DNA of 64,000 bases from positions 1-64,000 of the forward strand of contig NZ_JBBEWR010000014.1 in NCBI RefSeq assembly GCF_037646345.1, in the 5' to 3' direction. The notes beneath the pieces are model-generated. The model was not told the origin of the DNA and made no database searches. It saw only the letters and a list, made by a program, of their open reading frames with translations. Position numbers and translations under genes: made by a program. Shown here in pieces: positions 19,603 through 29,175 of this stretch (position 1 is the first letter of the stretch; each line of letters starts with the position of its first letter). The DNA is from Ascidiimonas aurantiaca (GTDB lineage: Bacteria; Bacteroidota; Bacteroidia; Flavobacteriales; Flavobacteriaceae).

Positions 19603-19610
19603 TATATTTG
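19603..19610 (+). promoter_or_regulatory. Bacteroidota -7 box of the dnaN promoter
   Basis: TATATTTG matches the Bacteroidota sigma consensus TAnnTTTG exactly, and a T-rich -33 element TTTTCGG lies about 18 bases upstream (19579-19584). The ATG of dnaN follows 25 bases after the box, which gives a short leader. This is one of the clearest promoter matches in the window. Confidence 0.65.
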
Positions 19611-19635
19611 TAGTTAGAAGAAAATTAAGCGTTCA

Positions 19636-20754
19636 ATGAAGTTTATTGTATCAAGTTCCTACTTGCTAAAGCAACTACAGATCCTCGGGGGAGTTATTAA
19701 TAATAACAATACCCTGCCCATTTTAGATAATTTCCTGTTTGAACTTTCAGAAAATCGACTGGTCGTCTCAGCTTCAGATCTGGAGACCACTATGAGTACC
19801 GTATTGGAGGTAGATTCTTCCTCAGAAGGTAACATTGCCATTCCGGCCAAGCTTCTGCTAGATATTCTTAAAACCTTTCCGGAGCAGCCGCTCACATTTG
19901 TGGCAGACAGCAACAACACCATAGAAATTAGTTCTAATCACGGTAAATATGCACTGGCCTATGCAGACGGTGCCGAATTTCCCAAGACCATAGAGCTTTC
20001 AGAACCCAGTTCTACCGTTGTTATAGGCGATATTCTGGCAACTGCCATCAGCAAAACTATTTTTGCCACAGGAAATGATGACCTGCGGCCCGTAATGAGC
20101 GGTGTATTCTTTCAATTTACACCACAAGGACTCACCTTCGTCTCTACCGATGCACATAAATTGGTAAAATACCAGCGCTCTGACGTAACAGCTACCGAAG
20201 TAGCTGAGTTTATCATGCCTAAAAAGCCCTTAAACCTGCTCAAAAGTATTCTTGCCGGTAGTGAAGCCGAAGTAACGATCGAATACAACGACAGCAATGC
20301 AAAATTTACTTTTGAGAATACCGAACTGGTATGTAGGCTTATAGACGGGAAATACCCCAACTACGAAGCCGTGATCCCCAAAGAGAACCCAAATAAACTG
20401 GCGATAGATCGAAATCAGTTTTTAAGTTCCGTAAAACGGGTAAGTATATTTTCCAATAAAACCACCCATCAGATCCGGTTAAAAATTGCCGGAGCCGAAC
20501 TGAATATCTCAGCCGAAGATATTGACTATAGCAATAAAGCTGAAGAACGCCTTACCTGTAGTTATAGTGGTGACGATATGCAAATAGGCTTTAATTCACG
20601 CTTTCTTACCGAGATGCTCAGTAACCTGAACTCCGGTGAAGTATCGCTGGAAATGAGCCTGCCTAACCGTGCCGGTATCCTCACCCCCGCAGATGGGCTC
20701 GATGAGGGCGAACAGATCACCATGCTCGTTATGCCAGTGATGTTAAATAACTAA
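19636..20754 (+). CDS. dnaN: DNA polymerase III beta sliding clamp
   Basis: A 372-residue clamp protein of standard length with three clamp-fold domains. MKFIVSSSYLLKQLQILGGVI opens the first domain, NTLPILDNFLFEL follows near residue 25, RPVMSGVFFQFTPQGLTFVSTDAHKL near 150 lies in the second, and the C-terminus ends in TMLVMPVMLNN, the usual hydrophobic peptide-binding end. A strong terminator follows. It has its own promoter although gldG lies only 72 bases upstream. Confidence 0.97.
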   Translation: MKFIVSSSYLLKQLQILGGVINNNNTLPILDNFLFELSENRLVVSASDLETTMSTVLEVDSSSEGNIAIPAKLLLDILKTFPEQPLTFVADSNNTIEISSNHGKYALAYADGAEFPKTIELSEPSSTVVIGDILATAISKTIFATGNDDLRPVMSGVFFQFTPQGLTFVSTDAHKLVKYQRSDVTATEVAEFIMPKKPLNLLKSILAGSEAEVTIEYNDSNAKFTFENTELVCRLIDGKYPNYEAVIPKENPNKLAIDRNQFLSSVKRVSIFSNKTTHQIRLKIAGAELNISAEDIDYSNKAEERLTCSYSGDDMQIGFNSRFLTEMLSNLNSGEVSLEMSLPNRAGILTPADGLDEGEQITMLVMPVMLNN

Positions 20755-20802
20755 GTATATTATTTTTAAGTGTTATTATAAATTTTATTTATTTCAATTT
20801 AA

Positions 20803-20835
20803 AAAAAACCGGCAGATCAAATCTGCCGGTTTTTT
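20803..20835. terminator. Strong bidirectional terminator between dnaN and DUF4870
   Basis: A 15-bp perfect inverted repeat with CCGGCAGAT and ATCTGCCGG at its core, flanked by A and T runs on both sides of a CAA loop. The A/T runs let it end dnaN transcription on the plus strand and could also act on minus-strand transcription from the DUF4870 gene. Confidence 0.92.
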
Positions 20836-20978
20836 CATTAACCCTATATAAAACTAAAACAAGAAAATTTACATGTATTACGCTTTTGAAAAAATGCTGA
20901 GCACCCAACATCCAAATGAACCTGTATCAAAAAAGTTTTTGAAAGTCATCAAAATTTCTTTATGATGGTGCTCTTTTT

Positions 20979-21317
20979 TTAATTAATGATGCGCATGGTC
21001 ATTGGATAGTACGGTAATTCGCCATTACTCGCTTTTACTGCATTGATAATAGGGAAAATAAAACAGATGATCGCAATAACGATCAGCCCCACAATTCCCA
21101 GGCCAAATAAAAGGATCAGCGGTAAACAGATAATAGCATAAATAAACATACTTATCTGAAAATTCATGATCGCTTTGCCGTGTTCGTCCATATCATTAAT
21201 ACGGTCCCTTTGTGTAAGCCAAAGTACCAGCGGTACTATAAATCCGCCAAACAGAGTAATAAGGTCCAGTAACTGGCTCAGGTGGGTAATTACCAGAAGT
21301 TGATTATCTTTTCTCAT
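20979..21317 (-). CDS. DUF4870 membrane protein
   Basis: A 112-residue protein with three membrane segments. MRKDNQLLVITHLSQLLDL, then GGFIVPLVLWLTQRD and NFQISMFIYAIIC are the family pattern of DUF4870 (Tic20-like). The ATG at 21317 is chosen because the HLSQLL motif sits close to the start in relatives; an in-frame ATG 39 bases further upstream adds a less typical head. Function unknown. It is convergent with dnaN across the shared terminator. Confidence 0.8.
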   Translation of the reverse strand: MRKDNQLLVITHLSQLLDLITLFGGFIVPLVLWLTQRDRINDMDEHGKAIMNFQISMFIYAIICLPLILLFGLGIVGLIVIAIICFIFPIINAVKASNGELPYYPMTMRIIN

Positions 21318-21667
21318 AACTGTCGTGATTTGATGAATACCTATAAGACTCCCCAAAAGATAAATTGTTACACAAAATAACGGAAAAACCGTATTTTTTT
21401 ACCAATTCACCTAAAAAGGGCATTTCCCCCTCCCTCATTTAACCATAACAGATACGTTATCGCTTACAATGCAACCATTGGTGAATGAGCATTTTCAAAA
21501 CATTATCATCTTCTTTATCATAAGAAAAAACTTATAAAAGTATTTCCCCATTGGTTGCCCATAAGCTGCCACTTACCGAAGGAAAACAACTTACCAACGA
21601 AAATTCGTTCAAAAAATGCTTAGTCATAATACCTTTAGAACAGAATATTTCATCATTGTCCTGAATC
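21318..21667. other. Intergenic region ahead of the T9SS cargo gene
   Basis: About 350 bases between two divergent genes with no supported gene. A short ACGGAAAAACCGT inverted repeat lies near 21380. A TACCTTTA sequence near 21631 resembles a -7 box with one mismatch and sits about 30 bases before the next start. Confidence 0.35.
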
Positions 21668-24049
21668 ATGAAAAAAACTTTACTTCCAAACACTGAAAAG
21701 ACTTTAGCCTCACTGGCACTTTTTTTATTTGTTTTCTCCAAAATGTCGTTTGCGCAATCCATTATTATAGAACCCAGAGATTGTGGTTATGCATGCAGTG
21801 CCAAGGACGTCATTCTCTACGATCCTTTTCTGGCTTCTGATACCAACGGCACACGCATAGAGACCTGTGAAGAGTTGGGCACTACATTCACCGCCTATAT
21901 ATGCTTTTATATGGAAAACACTACCGGGACCGACCGATACACGCCTATGATCTATGCAGACCTCAATGTTAACGGACAGATAACTACACTCAATAAGTGT
22001 AATCCTAACCTGCCTGCCGGCGCTACCGCAATATATTGTACATCTATAACTTATGAAATTGGTTGTGGCGATACAGTATCGCTGGACCGTATCTGGATAG
22101 GATGGAACGTTTCCCAAAAAACATGTAGTGATATAGAAGCTGCCAGCAGTTGTAATAAACTTATTCCCTCAGGCAAGTGCGGAGATTATAATTCCATTCC
22201 CCTGTACCTAAGTATGCCCGTAGAGACCCCTAAGGTTATAGATGAAGAGAACACGCTCTTTTTGTGTACAGATGGTTTTGACAACGATGGGAATGGAGTT
22301 TTGGATTGTGATGAGTTTGCCTGTAGCGGGTTTACAGAATGTACCTATACAGAAACCGGAAGTGCTAATGATGGTGGACTGGAAAGCAATGACCGGCTTA
22401 TCGGAAAAATCGCAAAACGATACTATCGTCGCAGCAGGGATAACCGATGGAACCCGCGTTTTAATCGTTCCGGGAACGAATTTATTACAAAAAAGAAAGA
22501 ATTTGCAAAGAATACCTCTCCCCTTCCCGCTTTGTTCGAGTTAATACCAGATAACATTGAAGGAACCGTTCCTTATCTGAGCACTCCGGAGGACCTTTTA
22601 GAGCTTACTAATGCAACCGAAGTATTATCAGTTGATTATTTTGGGGAAGGATCCCGACAGGCAGCTATCCTCTCATCACGAACCATCGGCGGAGTTTACG
22701 AACATACCAAAGCTATTTGTGACCGGTTAACCGGAACCACTTTATTAGAGGTATGGAAATTACCCTTTGAGAAAGAACGTGAATTCCTGATGTTCAAACA
22801 GCGTACACGTGACGGATTTATTGAGTACAGTGCCAATTTTTCCTTTTACGAAGGAGAGGAAAGTACCTGGGTAGTAGAAAGCCACTGGAATACCTCGGGT
22901 TATACCCCCGGGAAAGCATATTATAATTTTCAGGTATGGGCAAATAGTCCCGGACATTTACAAAAAACCGTTACCGGAATATTACAACGTCTCCGAACAC
23001 ATGATGAAACACGCAGTATCCAGATACTTACCGGAGAGCCTCCCGCAATTTTTGTGAATCGGGCCATGTACAGAAATGGGAAACTAACATTGAACATCAG
23101 TAATCCAAAAGGGCAGACTTCCCTTCCTGTAAAAGGTATTTACAGAGAGACTGAGACCTCAGAAGCCATAAACTTCACTCGTACTTTTGAATTGTCCGGA
23201 ACCCCGGAAGAAACCCTGGTCATGCATACCGAAGGTGTTTACACTATGGGAGTGACCCTTAATGAAGGTAATGGTACTCCTGATACCATTTTCTTTGCCG
23301 ATGGTATTTGGGGAGTGGATATTGCACCCGAAGAAGGGGCACACCAGGCAGATATTTTCCAGAATTACTTCTCCAAAGAGGCCAGTCACCTGCAACTGGA
23401 ACGCGGTATCCGTATAAGTGGTAAGCTATTCCAAAAATTTGCCTGGTACAGGGCCCTGAAAAATACTTTTGAAGGTACAGACCTTTCAGAATTTCAGAAT
23501 TTCAACCTGCGAGCCTATGCTTCACAGGCTCTGGAAATAGAGGTAGTGTTGGTAGATCATACCCGTTCATGGGATGAGCAACTACGCACCACTATCAAAA
23601 CAGGACCGGAACAAAGAGAATACCAGATAGATCTGGCTACCCTTACCAACAATAAAGAACGCTTAAAGAATATTGCTATGGTCGTTTTTATCGCAGAAAA
23701 TCATTCAGGGCAACCTATTCCGGTTGTATTGGAAACAGACCGCCTGTACTTTTCTCCGGAGAGCATACTGCCAGAACCTCAGGCCCCTGAATACCTGGAG
23801 CCTGCAAAGATATTTCCCAATCCGGTAACCTCCATATCTGCCCTTTCATTTTCCGTTGAAGCACCATTGGATTATACTTTAATGTTTTATGACCTCCAGG
23901 GCCATGTTATGCAACAACTCAATGGCAGGGCAACCGCTGGCGCTAACCAGGTAGATATTTCAGCAAGTTGGTTACCCCCCGGACTTTATCTGTATGAATT
24001 ACGCTCAGAACATACTACCATTGGCCAAGGAAAAGTCTTTTTTCGCTAA
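21668..24049 (+). CDS. T9SS type A sorting-domain exported protein
   Basis: A 793-residue secreted protein. A long signal peptide (residues 1-30, ending SFAQ) precedes a Cys-rich N-terminal domain (about 35-180), a CTDGFDNDGNGVLDCDEFAC segment near residue 200 like calcium-binding Asp-rich loops, and a long beta-rich middle. The last 80 residues are a type IX secretion C-terminal sorting domain, with AKIFPNPVTS near 718 and PPGLYLYELRS near 770. It is probably exported and attached to the cell surface. No catalytic domain is recognised. The Cys-rich part suggests a disulfide-stabilised adhesin-like region. Confidence 0.85.
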   Translation: MKKTLLPNTEKTLASLALFLFVFSKMSFAQSIIIEPRDCGYACSAKDVILYDPFLASDTNGTRIETCEELGTTFTAYICFYMENTTGTDRYTPMIYADLNVNGQITTLNKCNPNLPAGATAIYCTSITYEIGCGDTVSLDRIWIGWNVSQKTCSDIEAASSCNKLIPSGKCGDYNSIPLYLSMPVETPKVIDEENTLFLCTDGFDNDGNGVLDCDEFACSGFTECTYTETGSANDGGLESNDRLIGKIAKRYYRRSRDNRWNPRFNRSGNEFITKKKEFAKNTSPLPALFELIPDNIEGTVPYLSTPEDLLELTNATEVLSVDYFGEGSRQAAILSSRTIGGVYEHTKAICDRLTGTTLLEVWKLPFEKEREFLMFKQRTRDGFIEYSANFSFYEGEESTWVVESHWNTSGYTPGKAYYNFQVWANSPGHLQKTVTGILQRLRTHDETRSIQILTGEPPAIFVNRAMYRNGKLTLNISNPKGQTSLPVKGIYRETETSEAINFTRTFELSGTPEETLVMHTEGVYTMGVTLNEGNGTPDTIFFADGIWGVDIAPEEGAHQADIFQNYFSKEASHLQLERGIRISGKLFQKFAWYRALKNTFEGTDLSEFQNFNLRAYASQALEIEVVLVDHTRSWDEQLRTTIKTGPEQREYQIDLATLTNNKERLKNIAMVVFIAENHSGQPIPVVLETDRLYFSPESILPEPQAPEYLEPAKIFPNPVTSISALSFSVEAPLDYTLMFYDLQGHVMQQLNGRATAGANQVDISASWLPPGLYLYELRSEHTTIGQGKVFFR

Positions 24050-24093
24050 ACGAAGTAGCAGGAATCAAACCCGTAAAAGCTTTTGATTATTTG

Positions 24094-24101
24094 TACTTTT
24101 G
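24094..24101 (+). promoter_or_regulatory. -7 box of the mnmE promoter
   Basis: TACTTTTG fits TAnnTTTG exactly, 16 bases before the mnmE start at 24118. No good -33 match is seen at the ideal distance, so this is a one-box call. Confidence 0.5.
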
Positions 24102-24117
24102 CAGAAATGTGCAAAAG

Positions 24118-25515
24118 ATGATCCCTAAAGATACTATTGTGGCCCTGGCAACCCCTTCCGGCGCCGGCGCTATTGCTGTAATACGGGTTTCCGGAGATGA
24201 CGCCATTACCAGAGTAGCCGGTATATTTCGACCCATTCGCGATAAAGACCTGATTACCCAAAAGAGCCATACCCTGCATTTAGGACATATTGTAGATGGC
24301 CACAGGGTACTCGACCAGGTGCTGGTATCTTTATTTAAAGCACCCCACTCCTATACCGGAGAAAATACCGTAGAGATCTCCTGTCACGGGTCTCCCTACA
24401 TTCAGCAGGAAATTATACAACTGCTGTTACGTAAAGGTAGTCGTGCCGCCCAGGCCGGCGAGTTTACCCTGCGTGCTTTCCTGAATGGCAAACTCGACCT
24501 GAGTCAGGCAGAAGCCGTAGCCGATCTTATCGCATCAGACAATGCCGCTTCCCACCAACTGGCCATGCAGCAAATGCGGGGTGGTTTTAGCAATGAGATC
24601 AAAAAATTACGGGACGAACTCCTTAATTTTGCCTCCCTTATTGAGCTGGAACTCGACTTTGCCGAAGAAGATGTAGAGTTTGCCAACAGAGAGCAGTTTC
24701 GCGAACTGTTGCAACGTATTCACACCGTGCTCAAAGGGCTTATCGATTCCTTTGCCGTAGGGAACGTACTAAAAAACGGGATCCCCGTGGCCATTGTAGG
24801 CGAACCCAACGTAGGGAAATCTACCCTGCTCAACGCACTTTTAAATGAGGAGCGGGCCATTGTAAGCGATATTGCCGGCACCACCCGCGACACCATTGAA
24901 GATGAGATCAGTATTGGCGGCATAGGCTTCCGGTTTATTGATACTGCCGGTATTCGCGATACGCAAGATACTGTTGAAAGCATCGGGATCCAAAAGACCT
25001 TTGAAAAAATCAAACATGCAGCCCTGGTACTCTACCTGTTTGATGCATCTGCCATCCTGCAAAACCATCACAGACTTAACACGCTGAAGATCGAGATCGA
25101 AAAGCTTAAGAACCAATATCCGCAAAAACAACTGCTGGTCGTAGCCAATAAAATCGACACCCTTTCTCCTGAGGCCGTAGAACAAATAACTGGTACCATA
25201 GAAAACCTTCTTCCCCTTTCTGCCAAAACCGGCCAGGGGGTTGATGTGCTTAAAGAGCAATTGCTAAGCCTGGTAAATACAGGTGCCCTGCGCAACAACG
25301 AGACCATCATCACCAATTCCCGTCACTACGATGCCTTACTAAAAGCCCTCGAAGAGATCACCAAAGTACAGCAGGGTATGGACGATGGCCTGCCCGGCGA
25401 CCTGCTCGCTATTGATATTCGCCAGGCCCTTTACCATTTTGGTGAAATTACCGGAGAGATCACAACCGATGATCTCTTAGGGAATATTTTTGCTAATTTT
25501 TGTATTGGGAAGTAA
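24118..25515 (+). CDS. mnmE: tRNA modification GTPase MnmE
   Basis: A 465-residue GTPase that with MnmG makes the 5-carboxymethylaminomethyl modification of the wobble uridine in tRNA. The N-terminal tetrahydrofolate-binding domain opens with DTIVALATPSGAGAIAVIRVSG, the G domain has GEPNVGKSTLLN near residue 227, DTAGIRDT near 274 and NKID near 343, and the C-terminus keeps the family's FCIGK ending. The ATG at 24118 matches the family start. The gene is complete, so whatever inserted downstream did not damage it. The 3' end of mnmE (trmE/thdF) is a known integration site, for example for SGI1. Confidence 0.97.
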   Translation: MIPKDTIVALATPSGAGAIAVIRVSGDDAITRVAGIFRPIRDKDLITQKSHTLHLGHIVDGHRVLDQVLVSLFKAPHSYTGENTVEISCHGSPYIQQEIIQLLLRKGSRAAQAGEFTLRAFLNGKLDLSQAEAVADLIASDNAASHQLAMQQMRGGFSNEIKKLRDELLNFASLIELELDFAEEDVEFANREQFRELLQRIHTVLKGLIDSFAVGNVLKNGIPVAIVGEPNVGKSTLLNALLNEERAIVSDIAGTTRDTIEDEISIGGIGFRFIDTAGIRDTQDTVESIGIQKTFEKIKHAALVLYLFDASAILQNHHRLNTLKIEIEKLKNQYPQKQLLVVANKIDTLSPEAVEQITGTIENLLPLSAKTGQGVDVLKEQLLSLVNTGALRNNETIITNSRHYDALLKALEEITKVQQGMDDGLPGDLLAIDIRQALYHFGEITGEITTDDLLGNIFANFCIGK

Positions 25516-25699
25516 TTACATTTCTTTTTGGTTAGTTAAACCCTTCTTTTGTTGGTGTTGACAGGCTTTTTACATAAAAGACACCAAGCATTATAACCAA
25601 AATGTTTAATGGTTAGAAGTTCCGGAGGAGCAACGGCAAGCAACAAGGCAGTAACAAATGTTGTTGCTGATAATGACATTAAACCTACTTGGAAAAACG
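25516..25699. other. Left junction of the accessory island
   Basis: Between the mnmE stop and the first recognisable remnant there is no intact gene. The composition turns more AT-rich here. An eight-base AAACCCTT near 25541 also occurs near the right boundary (41072-41079), but this is too short to name as an attachment repeat. The open stretch from 25609 with SNKAVTNVV may be a further decayed coding piece. Confidence 0.35.
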
Positions 25700-26291
25700 T
25701 GTTTTCCAGGTAATAGCGATGTAAGATTAGATGATTATTACTCACAATTAGGAAATGAGTTTCTGGGCTTAAATAAAACGTTAAAGAACAATCATGAAAT
25801 TGAAGTAAGGCTAACAATCCAACAGCAACAGCAATTCAATACATTTTTTGGAGTCTTTGCAAACCAAATACATCAACTTATAACCCGAAGAGTATATTGC
25901 AACCATTAGACAATTAGGCTTAATTGCATTTCGGTTAATGATGCTATTTACAGCATTTCGTATTATGGAATATAGTGATGTCAATCAGATTAAAGAATGT
26001 GAGGATGTCGATTTCCAAAATGCGCTAACTATTATTTCTATTTTGGTAAAACACAGTAGTAAGGTGTTTAACGATTTACCTATTGAACAAAAAGCGGTAA
26101 AGCGCCTAAATCGTAAAGAGAGTTTTTTAGAAAGCTTGCCAAAGCAATTCAGTAGGCAAGATTATTTAGATTTAGCAACCAAACAAAACATCCCTCATAA
26201 AACAGCAGAAGGCTACATTACCAAATTTGTAGAAGCAGGATTAATACATAGAGAAGCACATAATAGCTACTCTAATTCTGCAAAATTATAA
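25700..26291 (+). pseudogene. Frameshifted C-terminal remnant of a DUF3987 protein
   Basis: The plus strand codes a recognisable DUF3987 C-terminus spread over shifted frames. One frame gives RLDDYYSQLGNEFLGLN (from about 25718) and IQQQQQFNTFFGVF. After a shift near 25880 the next frame continues EEYIATIRQLGLIAFRL and FRIMEYSD, then NALTIISILVKHSSKVF through to a stop at 26291. An earlier shift near 25704 joins WKNVF to the first piece. DUF3987 proteins are primase/helicase-type replication proteins of Bacteroidota mobilisable elements. The N-terminal ATPase part is absent. This marks an old mobile-element insertion behind mnmE. Confidence 0.72.
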
Positions 26292-26735
26292 GTAAAGGAT
26301 TTCAAGGATTTAAGGATAATTAGAAAGTGCTTATACTTTAAATACTTAAAATCCTCATTTCCCTTATTTGTCATCCTGGGTTGTCACATTGAGCCTGTCG
26401 AAATGTTGATTCAGGATCTAATATTAGAGTGTAGTTTTCGTGTTCACTAAATCACAATGTTCATTGTCACTGAACACTTAAAAATAATAAACACTATAAC
26501 TGGCATAACGTTTTCAATAATAAACTTGAAATTAAAAATTTCTTACGGAAAACCGTATCAATATTAAAGTGTTAAAAACTACTTTTATTTTTCTATTTGC
26601 CTTTTAGGGTTCTTTGTTTTCTTTTCTTATTTTTAAAAGCTAAAAGTATCCCTAAAGACAGTTTAAGCAATAGCAAATTTTACGATACTACGGTATGGTA
26701 AGGTGGGCTCTTGCTCTATTTTAAAATATAATGAA
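26292..26735. other. AT-rich leader region of the island operon
   Basis: About 440 bases without a gene. They hold the nested inverted repeat listed at 26371-26420 and AT-rich sequence that must contain the promoter of the following eight-gene operon. I see no exact TAnnTTTG box close to the ORF6N start. Confidence 0.4.
26371..26420. repeat. Nested inverted repeat, likely dispersed intergenic element
   Basis: An outer stem ATCCTG (26372-26377) pairs with CAGGAT (26412-26417), with an inner ACATT/AATGT pair and GAGCCTGTCGAA between them. Elements with GAGCCTGTCGAA are common scattered intergenic repeats in Flavobacteriaceae genomes in my memory; a genome-wide copy count would settle it. Confidence 0.5.
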
Positions 26736-27251
26736 ATGCAATTACAGGTAATTCAAAATAAAATATATCAAGTGCGAGACGAACGAATTATGCTCGATTT
26801 CGACCTTGCTGAATTGTATCAAGTGGAGGCCAGAGTACTTAAACAAGCTGTAAGAAGAAATCTGGATAGATTCCCACAAGACTTTATGTTCGAACTTACA
26901 AAAGAAGAGTACGATAACTTGACATCACAAAATGTGATCTCAAGTCATGGAGGTCGTCGTTATATGCCTTTTACCTTTACTGAACAAGGAGTAGCAATGT
27001 TATCAAGCGTGCTTAACAGTAAAAAAGCAATCGAGGGAAATATAGCAATTATTAGAGCCTTTGTAGTGTTACGTCAACATCTGGCAGATTACAAAGACCT
27101 TAAAGAAGAAATTGCTAAACACGAAAAGCAAATGAATACCAAATTTAAGGATATAAACCAAGCTTTAAATTACCTCTTAAACAAAGATCAGCAACAAACA
27201 CAACAAGCCAATAGAAAACAAATAGGCTATAAAAAACAAAGAGACAATTAA
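26736..27251 (+). CDS. ORF6N-domain DNA-binding protein
   Basis: A 171-residue protein with an N-terminal ORF6N domain (about residues 1-90): IQNKIYQVRDERIMLDFDLAELYQVE, then AVRRNLDRFPQDFMFELT and the PFTFTEQGVAML motif near 80. A Gln/Lys-rich helical tail follows. The domain is common in phage antirepressors and mobile-element genes. The ATG at 26736 is chosen because relatives begin right at the MxIQVIQ-like head; a GTG 33 bases upstream is possible. Its stop lies 3 bases before the DUF262 gene, so it heads the operon and may regulate it. It could also be a passenger of the element. Confidence 0.83.
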   Translation: MQLQVIQNKIYQVRDERIMLDFDLAELYQVEARVLKQAVRRNLDRFPQDFMFELTKEEYDNLTSQNVISSHGGRRYMPFTFTEQGVAMLSSVLNSKKAIEGNIAIIRAFVVLRQHLADYKDLKEEIAKHEKQMNTKFKDINQALNYLLNKDQQQTQQANRKQIGYKKQRDN

Positions 27252-27254
27252 CTT

Positions 27255-29147
27255 ATGGAACTTAAACCAATCAGCCATTTTTATAATAAACGCATTTATG
27301 TAATACCAGATTACCAAAGAGGGTACAGTTGGAAGACAAAACAAATTTATGATCTATTAAACGATTTAAAGCACGCCAACCAATTAGAGTCAGATCACTA
27401 CACAGGAACCATTACCATTCATAAACAAGACCAAGATGAATTAATAGGAATGACTAAATACAGTATGTATCATCTGGTAGATGGTCAGCAGAGATTCACC
27501 ACCATAACGTTGATTCTAAACTATCTATTAAAAAAATTAGGAAGTCAACCAGATTATGCAGAAGAGGTAAAAGAAAAAACAGCTAATTATATTATTAATA
27601 AGGGCACATACTTATTTCGTTACGAAATAGACCAAGTAAGCCAAAACTATTTCCATTCAGTAATTTTAGAACATCAAAGTTTATCCTCGCCAGACGAAAA
27701 CTTGTACACCTTTAACCTAAAAAATGCAAAAAGGGATATAGCTGAATATTTTAAACAACCACATGCAAAAGACAAGGAGCTGGAATATTTAATGGCTATT
27801 GAAAACCGCTTGATGTTTAATGAATATATTGTCAAAACAACAGGCGACATTGGTGTAGTTTTCGAAACAATGAACAATAGAGGCATTGGACTGTCAGATT
27901 TGGAAATTGTTAAAAACCGTTTATTGTTTTTAGCTACTAAAATAAAGATTGAAGACGAAGAACACCTTACCAAACAGGTCATAGACAACATCAATCAGAA
28001 ATGGGCTATTATCCTACGTAACTTAACATTGCCACATCAAACATTAGACGAAAACAGCTTTTTAAATAACCATTGGACGATCTATTACGGCTGGACAAAA
28101 GATAACCAAGCCAAAGATCAAATTTTAAATAAAATATTTACCATTGAGCAAATGGTAAAAGACCCAATAAAAATGCAAAAAGATATAGAGGCTTATGTTA
28201 ACTCATTAGCAGTAACATCCTTGCATTGGAGGTTTATCAATTACCCAACTGAAAAAGGAGCATTTAAGGAAGTAGATAATAATAACTTACGAAACAAAAT
28301 CAAAAAGGCTTTTGAAAAATTAAATAGACTTAACAACAGTACGGTAAGACCACTATTGTTAAGCTTTATGGGCTTGATGTCTAAAAAGCCTACCGACCTT
28401 CTGGAGATGGCGCAATTGGCAGAAGTATTCAGCTTTAGATTGTTCTCAATGAACAGAAAACGTTCAGATACGGGTAAAGCAGATATCTATCGGCATTGTT
28501 CAGATTGGCATAATGATTACACAAATGACGAGATGATTGCGCACGCAAAATTTTATTTGGCTTGGTACATCGATAACCATGGTGATTGGGATAGGTTTGA
28601 ATATGAAATCAACGAATTGTTTGATTCCTCAAAAAAGCAGGGTTATTATTCGTGGGTTGGTTTGTCCTATTTCTTATACGAATATGAAGAACACTTACGA
28701 AAAAATCAAGATTCAAAATTGTCTTATGATTTTGTAAGTAAAAAGACCAAAAGTGTTGAGCATATTATACCACAAGCTTACCAAGAGTTTTGGGAAAATG
28801 AAATGGAAGCTATTAAAGACGATGAAAAAGAAGTTAAAAGGTGTTTGCACTCATTGGGCAATTTACTATTGATTACTACTGATAAAAATTCATCGTTGAG
28901 AAATTCAAGCTACGAAAATAAACAGAAGCAATACTATTACGGATCATTTTCCGAAATCGAAATTGCCGATAACAACGACGATTGGAACCCCACAAGTGTA
29001 GTAAATAGAGAAGACGAATTGCTGAAATTCATAAAAAAGAACTGGAAAACAGCAGATTGGTTTCAAGATAAATACCCCAATCCATATTACCAATCTCAAG
29101 AAGAAGATATTACTGATGAGATAGATGATGATTTAACAGAAGAATAA
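27255..29147 (+). CDS. DUF262/DUF1524 GmrSD-like nuclease
   Basis: A 630-residue protein with an N-terminal DUF262 domain (IPDYQRGYSW near residue 17, HLVDGQQRFTT near 73, NNRGIGLSDLEIVKNR near 207) and a C-terminal DUF1524 His-Asn-His-like nuclease domain (SVEHIIPQAYQEF near 498, LGNLLLITTDKNSSLRN near 534). This is the order seen in GmrSD type IV restriction enzymes, which cut modified DNA, with DUF262 as an NTP-dependent part. It ends with an acidic tail. It sits in the operon directly ahead of the Argonaute gene, 28 bases away, and is a candidate effector nuclease of the system. The catalytic role here is inference. Confidence 0.88.
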   Translation: MELKPISHFYNKRIYVIPDYQRGYSWKTKQIYDLLNDLKHANQLESDHYTGTITIHKQDQDELIGMTKYSMYHLVDGQQRFTTITLILNYLLKKLGSQPDYAEEVKEKTANYIINKGTYLFRYEIDQVSQNYFHSVILEHQSLSSPDENLYTFNLKNAKRDIAEYFKQPHAKDKELEYLMAIENRLMFNEYIVKTTGDIGVVFETMNNRGIGLSDLEIVKNRLLFLATKIKIEDEEHLTKQVIDNINQKWAIILRNLTLPHQTLDENSFLNNHWTIYYGWTKDNQAKDQILNKIFTIEQMVKDPIKMQKDIEAYVNSLAVTSLHWRFINYPTEKGAFKEVDNNNLRNKIKKAFEKLNRLNNSTVRPLLLSFMGLMSKKPTDLLEMAQLAEVFSFRLFSMNRKRSDTGKADIYRHCSDWHNDYTNDEMIAHAKFYLAWYIDNHGDWDRFEYEINELFDSSKKQGYYSWVGLSYFLYEYEEHLRKNQDSKLSYDFVSKKTKSVEHIIPQAYQEFWENEMEAIKDDEKEVKRCLHSLGNLLLITTDKNSSLRNSSYENKQKQYYYGSFSEIEIADNNDDWNPTSVVNREDELLKFIKKNWKTADWFQDKYPNPYYQSQEEDITDEIDDDLTEE

Positions 29148-29175
29148 TAAAGTAAACTAACAGTTGTAAGTGCCA

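Noticed and set aside
25536..25817. Minus-strand open frame of 93 codons behind mnmE
   Set aside because: It lies opposite the DUF3987 remnant, has no recognisable motif and its composition looks like the shadow of the plus-strand coding sequence.
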